From IMG/VR virus record IMGVR_UViG_3300027777_000031, positions 25,864 through 89,863 of that record: a stretch of DNA of 64,000 nucleotides; one strand, written 5' to 3'. The position numbers and the translations under genes are program-made. Shown piece by piece: positions 8,683 to 17,807 of the stretch. The first letter of the stretch is position 1. Every line of letters begins with the position of its first letter. Source of the stretch: a virus. The notes under the pieces are model-generated. The model did not search any database. It was given only the letters and a program-made list of their open reading frames with translations, and was not told the DNA's origin.

Positions 8683-10341
8683 TTAATCTTTTATTAATCT
8701 CACTGAGAGTCCATTAGCTTTACTAATTACACTACTATTGATATTAGTACTATTATAAGCAATATATCGGTAATAAGCGAATGTTAATATAAAGTCTGTT
8801 GAACTCCACCATAATCCCTGATTATTAATAAGGTTAAAGGATGTTGTACGTATTCCTCCACCAAACGCTGAAAATCCGCTAGAATTAGTTGCCTGATTAG
8901 GTGTTAACCAATGACAACCACCCGTTTCTTTCATTGCTCCACCAGCAGGACTTATTCCTCCTAAATAATTTACAAGAGTTGTCCATTCGGTATCAGAAGG
9001 AATGTGATAACCGGTTGGGGCCAACCCTCTTGGGTCAGTTACCGCATACCAATTGTATAATTTTCCGTAAGTTGTTCCTGTAACCGAATCATTGTTATAG
9101 TAACACCAAGCACCTGTGGTTAAATTATTCCAAGTTGTTTGGTCAGTAACTTGAGGAATTACATCACCGTTACGATAAGTTGTTACATCTAAATTACATT
9201 TTGACCACGTTTGAGTCCCAATTGTTATATCCTGTACCGTACAATTTGGGCACGGATTTAATGTCGGTGTAGGTGTAGGTGTTTTAGTAAGTGTAGGTGT
9301 AGGTGTTTGAGTCGGAGTTAAAGTATTCGTTGGTGTAAGTGTTGGCGTAGGTGTAGGTGTTGGTGTGTTTGTATTTGTAGGTGTCATTGTAGGTGTCATT
9401 GTAGGTGTAGTACTTGGTGTTGGTGTGTTAGTACTTGTTTGAGTAGGCGTTGGTGTTTGAGTCGGAGTTAAAGTATTCGTTGGTGTAAGTGTTGGCGTAA
9501 CCGTAGGAGTAACCGTAGGAGTTGGCGTAGTAGTTGGTGTAGAAGTAATCGTAGGTGTTGGTGTTGGTGTTAATGTAGGTGTTATTGTTGGAGTAGGTGT
9601 TGGGGTAGGGCAAATAAACGTACCACAAGCAGGAATATCGTCAAAATTTGTTATTATTGTTATTATACCATCCACAACTGTTACGACATAAAGAGGTGGT
9701 GTATATATATCCGGATTTGAGGGGTATGAATTAGGTCCATACACATAATTACCTGTGAATATTTCCGGAATCCCAAATGAATTGTAAAATTGTGTTCCAA
9801 CATTAAAACCAATCTTTGAATAATAATAAAACTCAGACCCATTTACTTGGACTAAAGGATTAAAGGCTTTAGTAAAGTAACATTTTACATCACCAACCCC
9901 TAACGAACTAAAATTCCAATTTAGTACCCCGCAAATCGTAGCACTATACGATAAAATCACAATTGAGTATGTAGGTATAAATGTTGGTGTAATACTTGGT
10001 GTTGGTGTTATAGTTTGAGTTGGAGTAAGTGTTGGAGTAAGTGTTGGCGTAATAGTTGGTGTAGGTGTTGGAGTCGGAGGATTACCTTCACTTATAGAAC
10101 TAGGTTTAGGAAAATGTTTTGTAATGTTAAGGTTATCTCCATTTTTAACATTAAAAATCCCTTGACCATTCACATTAAGTTTTGAGCCCGCAATAATATT
10201 ACCTGATTTTTTTCTACTAACAAAATCACCCCCCTTAAAATTGTTTTGAACAATTACTTGGTTTGGTTTTGTTTCTTGTGTTAAATCTAGATTTATACTA
10301 ACTGGAACTTCAATACTTCTCTTTCTATCTGAGATACCCAT
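8683..10341 (-). CDS. Thr/Pro-repeat protein with C-terminal FISUMP domain
   Basis: The 552-residue protein has an N-terminal anchor of about 90 residues, two Thr-Pro dipeptide tracts (about 91-125 and 248-365, [10 protein letters not shown] type), an intervening globular part, and a C-terminal domain of about 185 residues. That last domain matches the FISUMP (Fibrobacter succinogenes major paralogous) type: [72 protein letters not shown] infer a surface-displayed binding protein on stiff Thr/Pro stalks, perhaps a head fibre since it sits between portal and terminase genes. The repeat DNA is prone to slippage. Confidence 0.75.
   Translation of the reverse strand: MGISDRKRSIEVPVSINLDLTQETKPNQVIVQNNFKGGDFVSRKKSGNIIAGSKLNVNGQGIFNVKNGDNLNITKHFPKPSSISEGNPPTPTPTPTITPTLTPTLTPTQTITPTPSITPTFIPTYSIVILSYSATICGVLNWNFSSLGVGDVKCYFTKAFNPLVQVNGSEFYYYSKIGFNVGTQFYNSFGIPEIFTGNYVYGPNSYPSNPDIYTPPLYVVTVVDGIITIITNFDDIPACGTFICPTPTPTPTITPTLTPTPTPTITSTPTTTPTPTVTPTVTPTLTPTNTLTPTQTPTPTQTSTNTPTPSTTPTMTPTMTPTNTNTPTPTPTPTLTPTNTLTPTQTPTPTLTKTPTPTPTLNPCPNCTVQDITIGTQTWSKCNLDVTTYRNGDVIPQVTDQTTWNNLTTGAWCYYNNDSVTGTTYGKLYNWYAVTDPRGLAPTGYHIPSDTEWTTLVNYLGGISPAGGAMKETGGCHWLTPNQATNSSGFSAFGGGIRTTSFNLINNQGLWWSSTDFILTFAYYRYIAYNSTNINSSVISKANGLSVRLIKD
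9255..9612 (-). repeat. Thr-Pro coding tandem repeat tract
   Basis: Short repeats of the type GTTGGTGTAGGTGTA (plus strand) encode alternating Thr-Pro residues. A second shorter tract lies near 9970-10080 in the same gene. Confidence 0.85.
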
Positions 10342-10354
10342 TTATTCTTTTTAA

Positions 10355-10362
10355 ATAAATAT
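10355..10362 (-). promoter_or_regulatory. Candidate late promoter motif (FISUMP gene)
   Basis: ATATTTAT on the minus strand 14 bases upstream of the ATG. Confidence 0.4.
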
Positions 10363-10364
10363 TA

Positions 10365-12131
10365 TCACATACCAAATAACCAACCATATTTTTGATAATC
10401 TTCACGACTAACTTGTTGGCTACCAAATTGATTAATTCTATCTTGGTAATGTGGAATAACAGGGTCAAAATTAATATTCTCTTTAATTGCTTCATTATTA
10501 CTCACAGACCAAGAATCAATCATTGCTTTGGTTTGTTCGGTAACCTTACTTAATTTACTAAAAGAAGATTCTGCGACGTAAGTTGCCATCGCAATTGACA
10601 TAATTAAGTCATCGTGATGTCCTTTTTGGTGGTCAGGACGACCATTGATATAAACAAAGGTATTCATCTCGTTGTATAAACGAGCACTATAAATTCTAAA
10701 TTTATGTCTCATCACTTCTTCAAATGACGCAATAATTTGAACCCTTTTATTGTTAAAATTTATTCCAGGAATTTTATCCATTGCTTTTGGGTCATATTTC
10801 CATTTGTTTGATAAATCAAGACCATCAACATATAAATCCCGATAATTCATTTCTTGTAGTTTTCTGGCGGTTGAAACACCCATTCCACCGGTGATATCAA
10901 TAACCACAAAACAAGAATATATTGTCGCCCATTTATGACAAATTTCCGCCATTGTATCAGGAGGTAATTTTCCCACATATTCCGCAACTTGTTCCTGAGT
11001 ATCAAAATCTATAATTTGAAATGAACTAAAATCTTCAGAATCCCCACGGGAAACATCGACACCCATAATATATTTGTGACCAACAACCGGTTCTTTCCAA
11101 ATCCAAAGAGCGTTACCCATCATTTTACTAATAGGTTCAAGAACCATATTTTCACGAATATTTTGCATCATAAGAGAATCAAATACATTATCTCCGGAAC
11201 CTAAGAAGTTACATTCCAACTCCTGAGATACTTTACGTTTATCGTATTTTAATTTCTTTACCATCGCCTCAAACCAAGATGAACAGGGTTTGTATCCGTC
11301 AGCCATTAGTAATTTAACATCATCAAAGTTTCTTGCATCATATGATTTACTACCCCAATCAATAAAATCATTAGGGTTATATTCTTCTTTGTTTAATAAA
11401 TAATGGATTATGTTTTCCGTTTTAACAAAATATAAATCTTTTGTATATCTAGGGTCTCTATACCAAAACATCTCCGTAATTTTGAAGTCATTCATATTAC
11501 GTAACGCTTGGTCATATATTTCATAGTAAATTGGGTCATATCCGTTAGGTGTTGAAACCACAATTACTTTACCCCCCGTAGATAGGGATGCCATACAGGC
11601 AGACCAGAAATCACTATCGGCTTCAATAAACGCAGCCTCGTCAAATACAAGTATGGTAGGTGTAAATCCACGTAACGCATCCTTAGATGTTGCAACGGCT
11701 TTAACCTCACACCCGTTTGTTAATTTATAGTGTCTTTGGGAATTTTTTGATTTATCAAAATCTACACCGGTCCAAGATGGCCATTGACCAACAAAGGATT
11801 TAATTTTGTTTGCCATCTCCAATGAAGTATCCAACTTATTGGCGATAATCAATATTTTCTCGGGAGTTTCTTTTCTTGCAAATACTAGTTTTTTAGACAT
11901 CCAAGCCGCGGTAACGGTTGATACCCCGGCCTGTCTGTATTTTAATGCAATGTTTTCGTTGTAGTTTTCGTAATCATCTAATAGAGTAATTTGGTCAGGG
12001 AAAAGTTCCAATGGAACATATTTTTTCACCGTGTTATCATAAGTTTCTAAATACGTTCTTAATGCGTATTCAGTATCTCTATTACATTTTACGTACTCTA
12101 TTAGTACTTGTTCTCTTGTTAAATTCGACAT
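10365..12131 (-). CDS. Terminase large subunit, T4 gp17 type
   Basis: The 588-residue protein is the DNA-packaging motor and headful nuclease. The ATPase domain shows a Walker A variant RQAGVST (66-72), Walker B LVFDEAAF (161-168) and the coupling-like segment VIVVSTPNGYD. The C-terminal RNase H-fold nuclease shows MGVDVSRGDSEDFSSF and, later, VVIDITGGMG with acidic residues expected to bind metal, plus HDDLIMSIAMA. Length is usual for the family. It is followed by the FISUMP and portal genes on the same strand. Confidence 0.95.
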   Translation of the reverse strand: MSNLTREQVLIEYVKCNRDTEYALRTYLETYDNTVKKYVPLELFPDQITLLDDYENYNENIALKYRQAGVSTVTAAWMSKKLVFARKETPEKILIIANKLDTSLEMANKIKSFVGQWPSWTGVDFDKSKNSQRHYKLTNGCEVKAVATSKDALRGFTPTILVFDEAAFIEADSDFWSACMASLSTGGKVIVVSTPNGYDPIYYEIYDQALRNMNDFKITEMFWYRDPRYTKDLYFVKTENIIHYLLNKEEYNPNDFIDWGSKSYDARNFDDVKLLMADGYKPCSSWFEAMVKKLKYDKRKVSQELECNFLGSGDNVFDSLMMQNIRENMVLEPISKMMGNALWIWKEPVVGHKYIMGVDVSRGDSEDFSSFQIIDFDTQEQVAEYVGKLPPDTMAEICHKWATIYSCFVVIDITGGMGVSTARKLQEMNYRDLYVDGLDLSNKWKYDPKAMDKIPGINFNNKRVQIIASFEEVMRHKFRIYSARLYNEMNTFVYINGRPDHQKGHHDDLIMSIAMATYVAESSFSKLSKVTEQTKAMIDSWSVSNNEAIKENINFDPVIPHYQDRINQFGSQQVSREDYQKYGWLFGM

Positions 12132-12152
12132 ACATAATGTTGTCGGTAATTT

Positions 12153-13541
12153 TTAGAATCCTAACGAAGATAAATCAATATCGTCTAAGTCATCTAAGTC
12201 ATCAAATCCGTAATCTCCATAATTTTCACTATCATCCTCATCATCTTCGTCATCGGACATTTTTGTTTCGTATTCGTGTTTTTTAAGGATTTCAACGATT
12301 TCGTTAACCATTCTATTTATTACCTCTTTTGCTTCTGGTTTATCGGCTATAATAGCTTTTGCTAATACCATAAAATCTTTTGCCTCTAATTGAGACAATT
12401 TCATAAATAAATATTGTTGAAGGTGTCTTTGGTCGTCTTCATATAATTTGTCAGGCCAAGCCTCTCTAAATTTTTCCCAAAATATTGGTCCTAATCTTGA
12501 ATCCCATATTTCTGCCGGTAACGTATCTTCAGCACCAACAACCATACTTCTTTGAACTGGGTCGTTTGGTAAGCCTTGGTCACCATATAATGAATAAATA
12601 CCTTTAACTATTTCGTGAACTAATAACGGAAATGTAAATGCCTTTGCTTTAATTGTTGGTGGGTCAGTTTCAGGGTCAGATTCTGATTGTCCCATTTGAC
12701 CACCACCTGAACCAGCCATACCTTCCATATCAGGGTATAACCAATATAAGTGTTCCATTAGTGATTGTGTTACACCATATAAATTTAATAAGTTTGGACT
12801 TAATCTATTTATTTCATCACTAACTAAAGTATACATATGACCACCTTTAAATGCCGCTCCTTGAACTAATGAATTAATCAATCTTCTTTTTGCTTTTTCT
12901 AAATTGAATTTTTCCATAGAATCCATAAAGTCTTCCATTTCTTCTTGGTGTTCTTCACTTTCTTTGAAAGCTTCTTCCACATCTTCTTCATCCGGTTGTT
13001 CTGGTTGGGTTTGCATTCCTTCAGACGCCCCCATTGGTCCATTAACCAATTCTACATCAAATTGTAATTGTCCTTCAGGAATACCTAATTCTTTTTTAAC
13101 TAAATCAACCGCTAAGTTTTCAAGATATTCTTTATTCTGAACTTCAACTCTTTTAATTTGTTGTAAACTATTCATTACAGAACTCATTAATCCCATCATA
13201 GGATTATTCCCCTGAATTGGTGTAGTATCACCTAAAAATCTTCTTACTTTATCAACAGAGTCTTTAAATCTTTGAGAAGACATCATTTCAACAAAATCTC
13301 TATCCCCTTCTTGAGGTAATGCAGGATGTTCTGCGTATGGAGTTCTTTTTTGATTGATTTGATTTTCAATTCCCGGTTCCATTCTTTCAGGTCCTTCATA
13401 ACTAACAGGTGCCTCATTTAAACGACGATTAATTTCGTTTAACATAGTTTGTTGGTTATTAGTTAAACCTTCGTTAACTAATTTTTTATCTAAGTCACTT
13501 TTGACTTTCAATATTTTATCCATTTTTAAATTTGCACTCAT
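12153..13541 (-). CDS. Unknown virion or assembly protein
   Basis: The product has 462 residues and no family that I recognise. It begins with a short segment holding two LNE sites (TMLNEINRRLNEAPV) that fit the (L/I)xE pattern of T4-type prohead protease. The middle is acidic and helical (EEAFKESEEHQEEMEDF), and the C-terminus is a low-complexity acidic tail (SDDEDDEDDSENYGDYGFDD). It sits upstream of the terminase gene with a gap of 21 bases. A head or neck role is inferred from position only. Confidence 0.6.
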   Translation of the reverse strand: MSANLKMDKILKVKSDLDKKLVNEGLTNNQQTMLNEINRRLNEAPVSYEGPERMEPGIENQINQKRTPYAEHPALPQEGDRDFVEMMSSQRFKDSVDKVRRFLGDTTPIQGNNPMMGLMSSVMNSLQQIKRVEVQNKEYLENLAVDLVKKELGIPEGQLQFDVELVNGPMGASEGMQTQPEQPDEEDVEEAFKESEEHQEEMEDFMDSMEKFNLEKAKRRLINSLVQGAAFKGGHMYTLVSDEINRLSPNLLNLYGVTQSLMEHLYWLYPDMEGMAGSGGGQMGQSESDPETDPPTIKAKAFTFPLLVHEIVKGIYSLYGDQGLPNDPVQRSMVVGAEDTLPAEIWDSRLGPIFWEKFREAWPDKLYEDDQRHLQQYLFMKLSQLEAKDFMVLAKAIIADKPEAKEVINRMVNEIVEILKKHEYETKMSDDEDDEDDSENYGDYGFDDLDDLDDIDLSSLGF

Positions 13542-13543
13542 AA

Positions 13544-14542
13544 TTATTTTTGATTAAGACCTAACGAATTAAATTTTAAAAAACTTGGTAATTCTCTTTT
13601 AATTGCCTTTGGAGCCCCTTGTTTACTTGGGTCCGGAGCAAAAGGATGTTTTGGAGTTGTATTTGGTCTAACCTTTGGTTTTGCCGGAGCAACTTCAGTA
13701 TTTTCACCCATTTCTTTTTTCATAGCCTTTGGTGCACCTTTTTTTTCCGGGTCCGGTTGGAACGGGTGTTTTGGTTTTGTTCCTGGACTAACCTTTGGTT
13801 TTGCCGGAGCTGTTTTTGTGTCACCTTCTAAAAGATTTTGAAAATCTTTTTTAGACATTTTTGGTGTGATGTGTTTTTCTACAAGTCTCATAATTTCTTT
13901 CTCAATTTTACTTTCTCCCATAGTAAGACCTGGTTTCATTTGAGTCAGTTTAGCTTTACCAAGTTTAGTTAAAGCTCCCCCAACCATATCCATATAACTT
14001 TCTTTTGTCTCTTTTTTCTTTTCAGGAAGTTTGGCAAAGTTAGTCTTTTCTGCGAACTCATCAGCCATTTTACACCATTTTTTTTGTTCTTTTGTTTTTC
14101 CGTCACCACATTTAGCAAAGAAATATTTTTGTTGTTTTTTTGACTCAAATTTTTCGTCAATTTCTTTTTCCTCCATCATACCTGAACCGTCTTGATAATT
14201 TTCAAACCCATCATCAGTGCTTGGACCTTTTTGAATTGGGTCTTGAGTAGTTCCCCCTTTAGATTCATCATCTTTATCAAGTTCAATATCAGTTTGTTCA
14301 TTAGGCATAGCCATAAAAGTCCCATCAGGATTTTTCTTTACATTATATCCTTTAGGTGTTGCAGGTAAATTACCACCTTTTTCTCCGACTTTATACGCTG
14401 TTTTAGCCGGTTCTGTTACGGGAGTGATTTGTTCTTGTAATTTACTAAATAATAAATCAACCTGACTATCAGTCATTTTATTTAGAGTTGAGGCTTTGAT
14501 ACCTTCTTTCACTAGTTTCAATTTTTTTTGATTAGTGTTCAT
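13544..14542 (-). CDS. Unknown protein with duplicated Pro/Lys-rich C-terminus
   Basis: I place the start at 14542, where ATG overlaps the TAA of the preceding gene, giving 332 residues. The N-terminus (KLVKEGIKASTLNKMTDSQVDLLFSKL) is helical. The last 100 residues hold two copies of a unit: APAKPKVSPGTKPKHPF..GAPKAMKKE and APAKPKVRPNTTPKHPF..GAPKAIKRE. An alternative upstream start (14665) exists but lies well inside the neighbouring gene. Function unknown; it belongs to the head-gene operon. Confidence 0.6.
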   Translation of the reverse strand: MNTNQKKLKLVKEGIKASTLNKMTDSQVDLLFSKLQEQITPVTEPAKTAYKVGEKGGNLPATPKGYNVKKNPDGTFMAMPNEQTDIELDKDDESKGGTTQDPIQKGPSTDDGFENYQDGSGMMEEKEIDEKFESKKQQKYFFAKCGDGKTKEQKKWCKMADEFAEKTNFAKLPEKKKETKESYMDMVGGALTKLGKAKLTQMKPGLTMGESKIEKEIMRLVEKHITPKMSKKDFQNLLEGDTKTAPAKPKVSPGTKPKHPFQPDPEKKGAPKAMKKEMGENTEVAPAKPKVRPNTTPKHPFAPDPSKQGAPKAIKRELPSFLKFNSLGLNQK

Positions 14543-14942
14543 ATTCAATTGTTTTTTCAAATTCCAATACGATATCTCTTTCGTATAATTTATCTTTGAC
14601 TGATTGTTCTGTTTCACCAAACTTGAAAACCAATCTTTTTTGACGAGTGAAATCAACATCTTCACTTTCGTTTTCCCAACATAATGCGATTATATCATCC
14701 ATTGAATCTATCATCGAAAAATAGTCAGAGTTTTGAATTACTGACATTGTGATTTGGTCATTCTTCAAAACTCCTACTTTTTTAATATGTTCTATGTCCG
14801 GTGGAAGTGGATAACCATTTGATGGTTTTGACTCCCAAGCTTCACCCCAAACATCTTCAGAACTATCCGAGAAAATAAATTCATATATGTTATCACCCTT
14901 ATAGTTAGGACCTAATTCATTAACATATATTAAATAACTCAT
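14532..14942 (-). CDS. Unknown acidic protein
   Basis: The 136-residue product begins MSYLIYVNELGPNYKGDNIYEFIF and includes ISV-type beta strands and many acidic residues. No family recognised. It overlaps its neighbours at both ends by a few bases (start/stop coupling), so translation is probably coupled within the operon. Confidence 0.65.
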   Translation of the reverse strand: MSYLIYVNELGPNYKGDNIYEFIFSDSSEDVWGEAWESKPSNGYPLPPDIEHIKKVGVLKNDQITMSVIQNSDYFSMIDSMDDIIALCWENESEDVDFTRQKRLVFKFGETEQSVKDKLYERDIVLEFEKTIEYEH

Positions 14943-16303
14943 TAGATTATCTGACCTTTTGTATTAACTCTTAATTGTTCGTCATTCATTTCAAATACCA
15001 AGTTTTGTTTGTTTGTTTTCCCAACCAATTTAGCGTTTGGATATTTTTCCATTAATTTTCTTGCACCAACTTCTTGAGAAATACTTTCAGATAATTGTTT
15101 GATTTTATTAATTTTAGCTTTTTTACTTTCAGTAACTAATTTAGCTTGTCTTTTTTTAGATTCTAATAATTTTTTTTCTTTATTATCTATTTTAAAGTAA
15201 CCTTCGATAATTTTATCAACCTTAGATTCTGAAAAAATTCCTTCAATCATATCTTCAATATGACCTGCGTGATGAGGTTCAATATGTGGATGGTGTAAAC
15301 TTCTATGTTTTGGGTGTCTTGGTTTAGAATCACCATTATCCCATTTTGTTTTATATGATGGCATATCATCAGGAATACCTAAACCGTCGTATTCATCTTC
15401 ATCAAAATCGTCAAAATCACCAAATCCTTGAGGCATTTCACCTTCAGGTTCCATACCTAATTCATCGTCACTAATACCTTCTTCTCCGGTTGGTTCTTCA
15501 CCACCTTCTTCATCAGGGTTAAAATCACCCATACCTTCTTCTTCAGCCCCTTCAATTTTGTCAACAATCTCTTCTTTATCATCTTCGTCCATAGATTCTA
15601 AATCTAACGCCGATAAAATTGAGTTGATAACGTATTTTGAATCTTTAGAAGTCATTTCATCTTTACCTTCTTCAGTTTCTTGGAACGCTCTTAATTTTTG
15701 AGCTAACTTACCTGTTAATTTTTGAATAGATTTTAAAGTAACTTCTTCATTATCATCATCTTCAACATCTACATCTACATCAACATCTTCAGGAGCCGGA
15801 GCCGGTTCTTGTTCAGGTGCTGGTGCAGGTGCCGGAGATGGTGCAGGTGCCGGAGCAGGTGCAGGTGCCGGAGCTGGCGCCGCTTGTTCTGATGTTTCAC
15901 CACCATTCATTTTTAAAATATACTTAGTAGCCTCTTGAGGACTTTCGTAAAATAAATTAACATTCTTTTCGTTACCTTCATTAACATTAACTTCTTTAGC
16001 AACTAAATTAAGTCTTTTTAATGCTTGAGAATATGATGAATAGTATTTTCTATTTTTCATAGGCTCCATATAATCAAACTCATTAGTTGATTCAGTTAAA
16101 CTACACTTAAGTACATATCCACTTTTTTCTTTATCAATTTTATAAGTTTTACCATTAGCTAAAACTTTAGTATATTCAGTAGATTTATCCTCATTAATTG
16201 GCGTAGGTATATTTTCTTTGTATCTAGCGATTTCCATAATACGTTGGATTTTATCCATTCCTTGTAGTTTTTCGCTACCAACCGGTCTTAAATTGTTTCC
16301 CAT
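14942..16303 (-). CDS. Acidic modular protein with Pro-Ala linker
   Basis: The product has 453 residues. The N-terminal 130 residues include a (L/I)xE site (TPINEDKS) and a globular region ending KYILKMNGG. A Pro-Ala stretch (about 142-170) and an acidic region (DVDVDVEDDDNEEV, then EEGEEPTGEEG) follow, then a His-rich patch (HPKHRSLHHPHIEPHHAGH) and a basic helical C-terminus with VGARKLMEKYPNAKLVGKT. I infer a virion-associated protein from the operon context and modular low-complexity design. Candidate late motif at 16336-16343. Confidence 0.6.
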   Translation of the reverse strand: MGNNLRPVGSEKLQGMDKIQRIMEIARYKENIPTPINEDKSTEYTKVLANGKTYKIDKEKSGYVLKCSLTESTNEFDYMEPMKNRKYYSSYSQALKRLNLVAKEVNVNEGNEKNVNLFYESPQEATKYILKMNGGETSEQAAPAPAPAPAPAPAPSPAPAPAPEQEPAPAPEDVDVDVDVEDDDNEEVTLKSIQKLTGKLAQKLRAFQETEEGKDEMTSKDSKYVINSILSALDLESMDEDDKEEIVDKIEGAEEEGMGDFNPDEEGGEEPTGEEGISDDELGMEPEGEMPQGFGDFDDFDEDEYDGLGIPDDMPSYKTKWDNGDSKPRHPKHRSLHHPHIEPHHAGHIEDMIEGIFSESKVDKIIEGYFKIDNKEKKLLESKKRQAKLVTESKKAKINKIKQLSESISQEVGARKLMEKYPNAKLVGKTNKQNLVFEMNDEQLRVNTKGQII

Positions 16304-16335
16304 TTTATATGTTTTTGTTTGGAATTATTTTATAT

Positions 16336-16343
16336 ATAAATAT
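16336..16343 (-). promoter_or_regulatory. Candidate late promoter motif
   Basis: ATATTTAT on the minus strand 33 bases upstream of the gene at 16303. Confidence 0.4.
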
Positions 16344-16387
16344 GTTCAGAATTAAAAATGTTATAATTCTGAATGGTTTATTGTTAA

Positions 16388-17125
16388 TTATATTGATTTT
16401 TCCTTTAAAGAAAGTTTTTTATCTTGATACTCATTTTGAAAATCAAATAGTTTTTGAATATAACCATTTCTTCTCAAAACTTTAAATACCAAATTTTCAT
16501 CAGACATTTCCCCACCATCTTCAAGACCAGCAGTTCTATATTTTTTTAATTTATCTTTAACTTTATTAATACTATCCATACCGGATTCTATTGATTTGTC
16601 ATCTGAATCCTCAATTACCTCATCAATAATTTTCATCCAATGTTTAGATTTATTTTGAATAAGTTCCGTATCAATTTCAACGTCTTCTTTTTTAGGTTTG
16701 GTTTTCCACTCATCAAATAAAACAGAATACTCACCACTACTAAAATGTGCCTCAACATCATTTTGAACATAAAGTTCCACATCATAACCATAGATTTTGA
16801 TATTGTGTTTGTCGTTAAATAAAGCTTTTTTTAATTTGAAAAGTTCTTCATATAATGGAAGTTCTTTTTCTGAGAATTGGTCAAAGTCCGCAATTAAGTG
16901 TAAATCAACATCGGAATATTGTGACCAATTGTAATTGGCTAACGAACCTGTCATAACAACATCTGATATTACAACATCAACACCTAAAAATTCAATGAAC
17001 TCGTATGCGATTTGTAATAGACGTTCTCTAACCTTAGAAGACATTTTATCAGACGATTCCCAAATCTTTGGATTTAGTTCGTCCTGTAAATGAAAACTAG
17101 ATAATATACTTTTTAGATTACTCAT
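16388..17125 (-). CDS. Nucleotidyltransferase-fold protein
   Basis: The 245-residue protein carries the nucleotidyltransferase signature MTGSLANYNWSQYSDVDLHLI (about 62-82), with the GS and DxD residues that bind metal and NTP. A further acidic strand (YGYDVELYVQ) would supply the third carboxylate. Substrate is unknown; the fold serves tRNA nucleotidyltransferases, antibiotic adenylylation and toxin modules. Position next to KTSC and other small genes gives no clear role. Candidate late motif at 17131-17138. Confidence 0.75.
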   Translation of the reverse strand: MSNLKSILSSFHLQDELNPKIWESSDKMSSKVRERLLQIAYEFIEFLGVDVVISDVVMTGSLANYNWSQYSDVDLHLIADFDQFSEKELPLYEELFKLKKALFNDKHNIKIYGYDVELYVQNDVEAHFSSGEYSVLFDEWKTKPKKEDVEIDTELIQNKSKHWMKIIDEVIEDSDDKSIESGMDSINKVKDKLKKYRTAGLEDGGEMSDENLVFKVLRRNGYIQKLFDFQNEYQDKKLSLKEKSI

Positions 17126-17155
17126 TAACTATAAATACTTAAATATCTATAATTG

Positions 17156-17398
17156 TTAGATTTTTTTGTGTTTGTAAGTTTTAACTATTTTTGACGAAAA
17201 GAATTTCCCTTGAGATTCCGCCATTCTGAATTGAGTATATACTTGGTGTGGAACTTCATCATATTCATATAATGAACCATTATTGAATTCTACGACTAAC
17301 TTTTTAGTTTCGGTGTCGTATTCTGTTTTCTTAACATTTGACGATTGGATTTCATTAATAATCTTCGTCCCTTGAATTGTTTCTTTTAATATTGCCAT
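17156..17398 (-). CDS. KTSC-domain protein
   Basis: The 80-residue product ends with a complete KTSC domain: I.SSNVKKTEYDTETKKLVVEF, then GSLYEYDEVPHQVYTQFRMAESQGKFFSSKIVKTY. This domain occurs alone in phages and bacteria and at the C-terminus of some lysyl-tRNA synthetases; its function is not settled. It overlaps the end of the preceding gene by 44 bases. Confidence 0.8.
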   Translation of the reverse strand: MAILKETIQGTKIINEIQSSNVKKTEYDTETKKLVVEFNNGSLYEYDEVPHQVYTQFRMAESQGKFFSSKIVKTYKHKKI

Positions 17399-17696
17399 CT
17401 TTTAAAGGTATTTCTAAATCTATTTGTTTTAATTTACTCATAATATAATTAGTAAGCTCTTCATTGTCAATATTCCCAAAATAAGATATTAATTCACTTT
17501 TTAAATCATTAATTAAATTTCCCAGTTTATGGTATCCATTCATAATATCCTGTGGATAATATGGTGGTTTCTTCAAATCTTCTTCACCCCAACCCTCTCT
17601 ATTAAATGCGTGACGAAGTTTTCTATAAAGATTAGCCAATTCAGATTCCGGATGAATCGTGTCCATATATTTTTTCCAAGCAGCTTTCTTTTCCAT
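17355..17696 (-). CDS. Unknown small helical protein
   Basis: The 113-residue product (MEKKAAWKKYMDTIHPESELANLYRKLRHAFNREGWGEEDL) is predicted helical and shows no family that I can name. It overlaps the KTSC gene and has a candidate late motif at 17701-17708 only four bases before the start. Confidence 0.6.
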   Translation of the reverse strand: MEKKAAWKKYMDTIHPESELANLYRKLRHAFNREGWGEEDLKKPPYYPQDIMNGYHKLGNLINDLKSELISYFGNIDNEELTNYIMSKLKQIDLEIPLKDGNIKRNNSRDEDY

Positions 17697-17744
17697 ATTT
17701 ATAAATATAATTTAAATTTGTTTTGTCCATCCAAATATTTGTAT

Positions 17745-17752
17745 TACTTTTG
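17745..17752 (+). promoter_or_regulatory. Bacteroidota-type promoter of the Clp gene
   Basis: TACTTTTG fits TAnnTTTG. A TTG (17723-17725) lies exactly 19 bases upstream, the spacing seen in most promoters of this window. Confidence 0.75.
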
Positions 17753-17807
17753 TCGAACCATTTGAAATAATGGAATTAACCCTTATACTTAAATAAAACA
17801 ATTAATT

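Noticed and set aside
8683-10341. Diversity-generating retroelement target (C-type-lectin-like FISUMP domain)
   Set aside because: No reverse transcriptase gene and no template repeat of the variable region were seen in the window.
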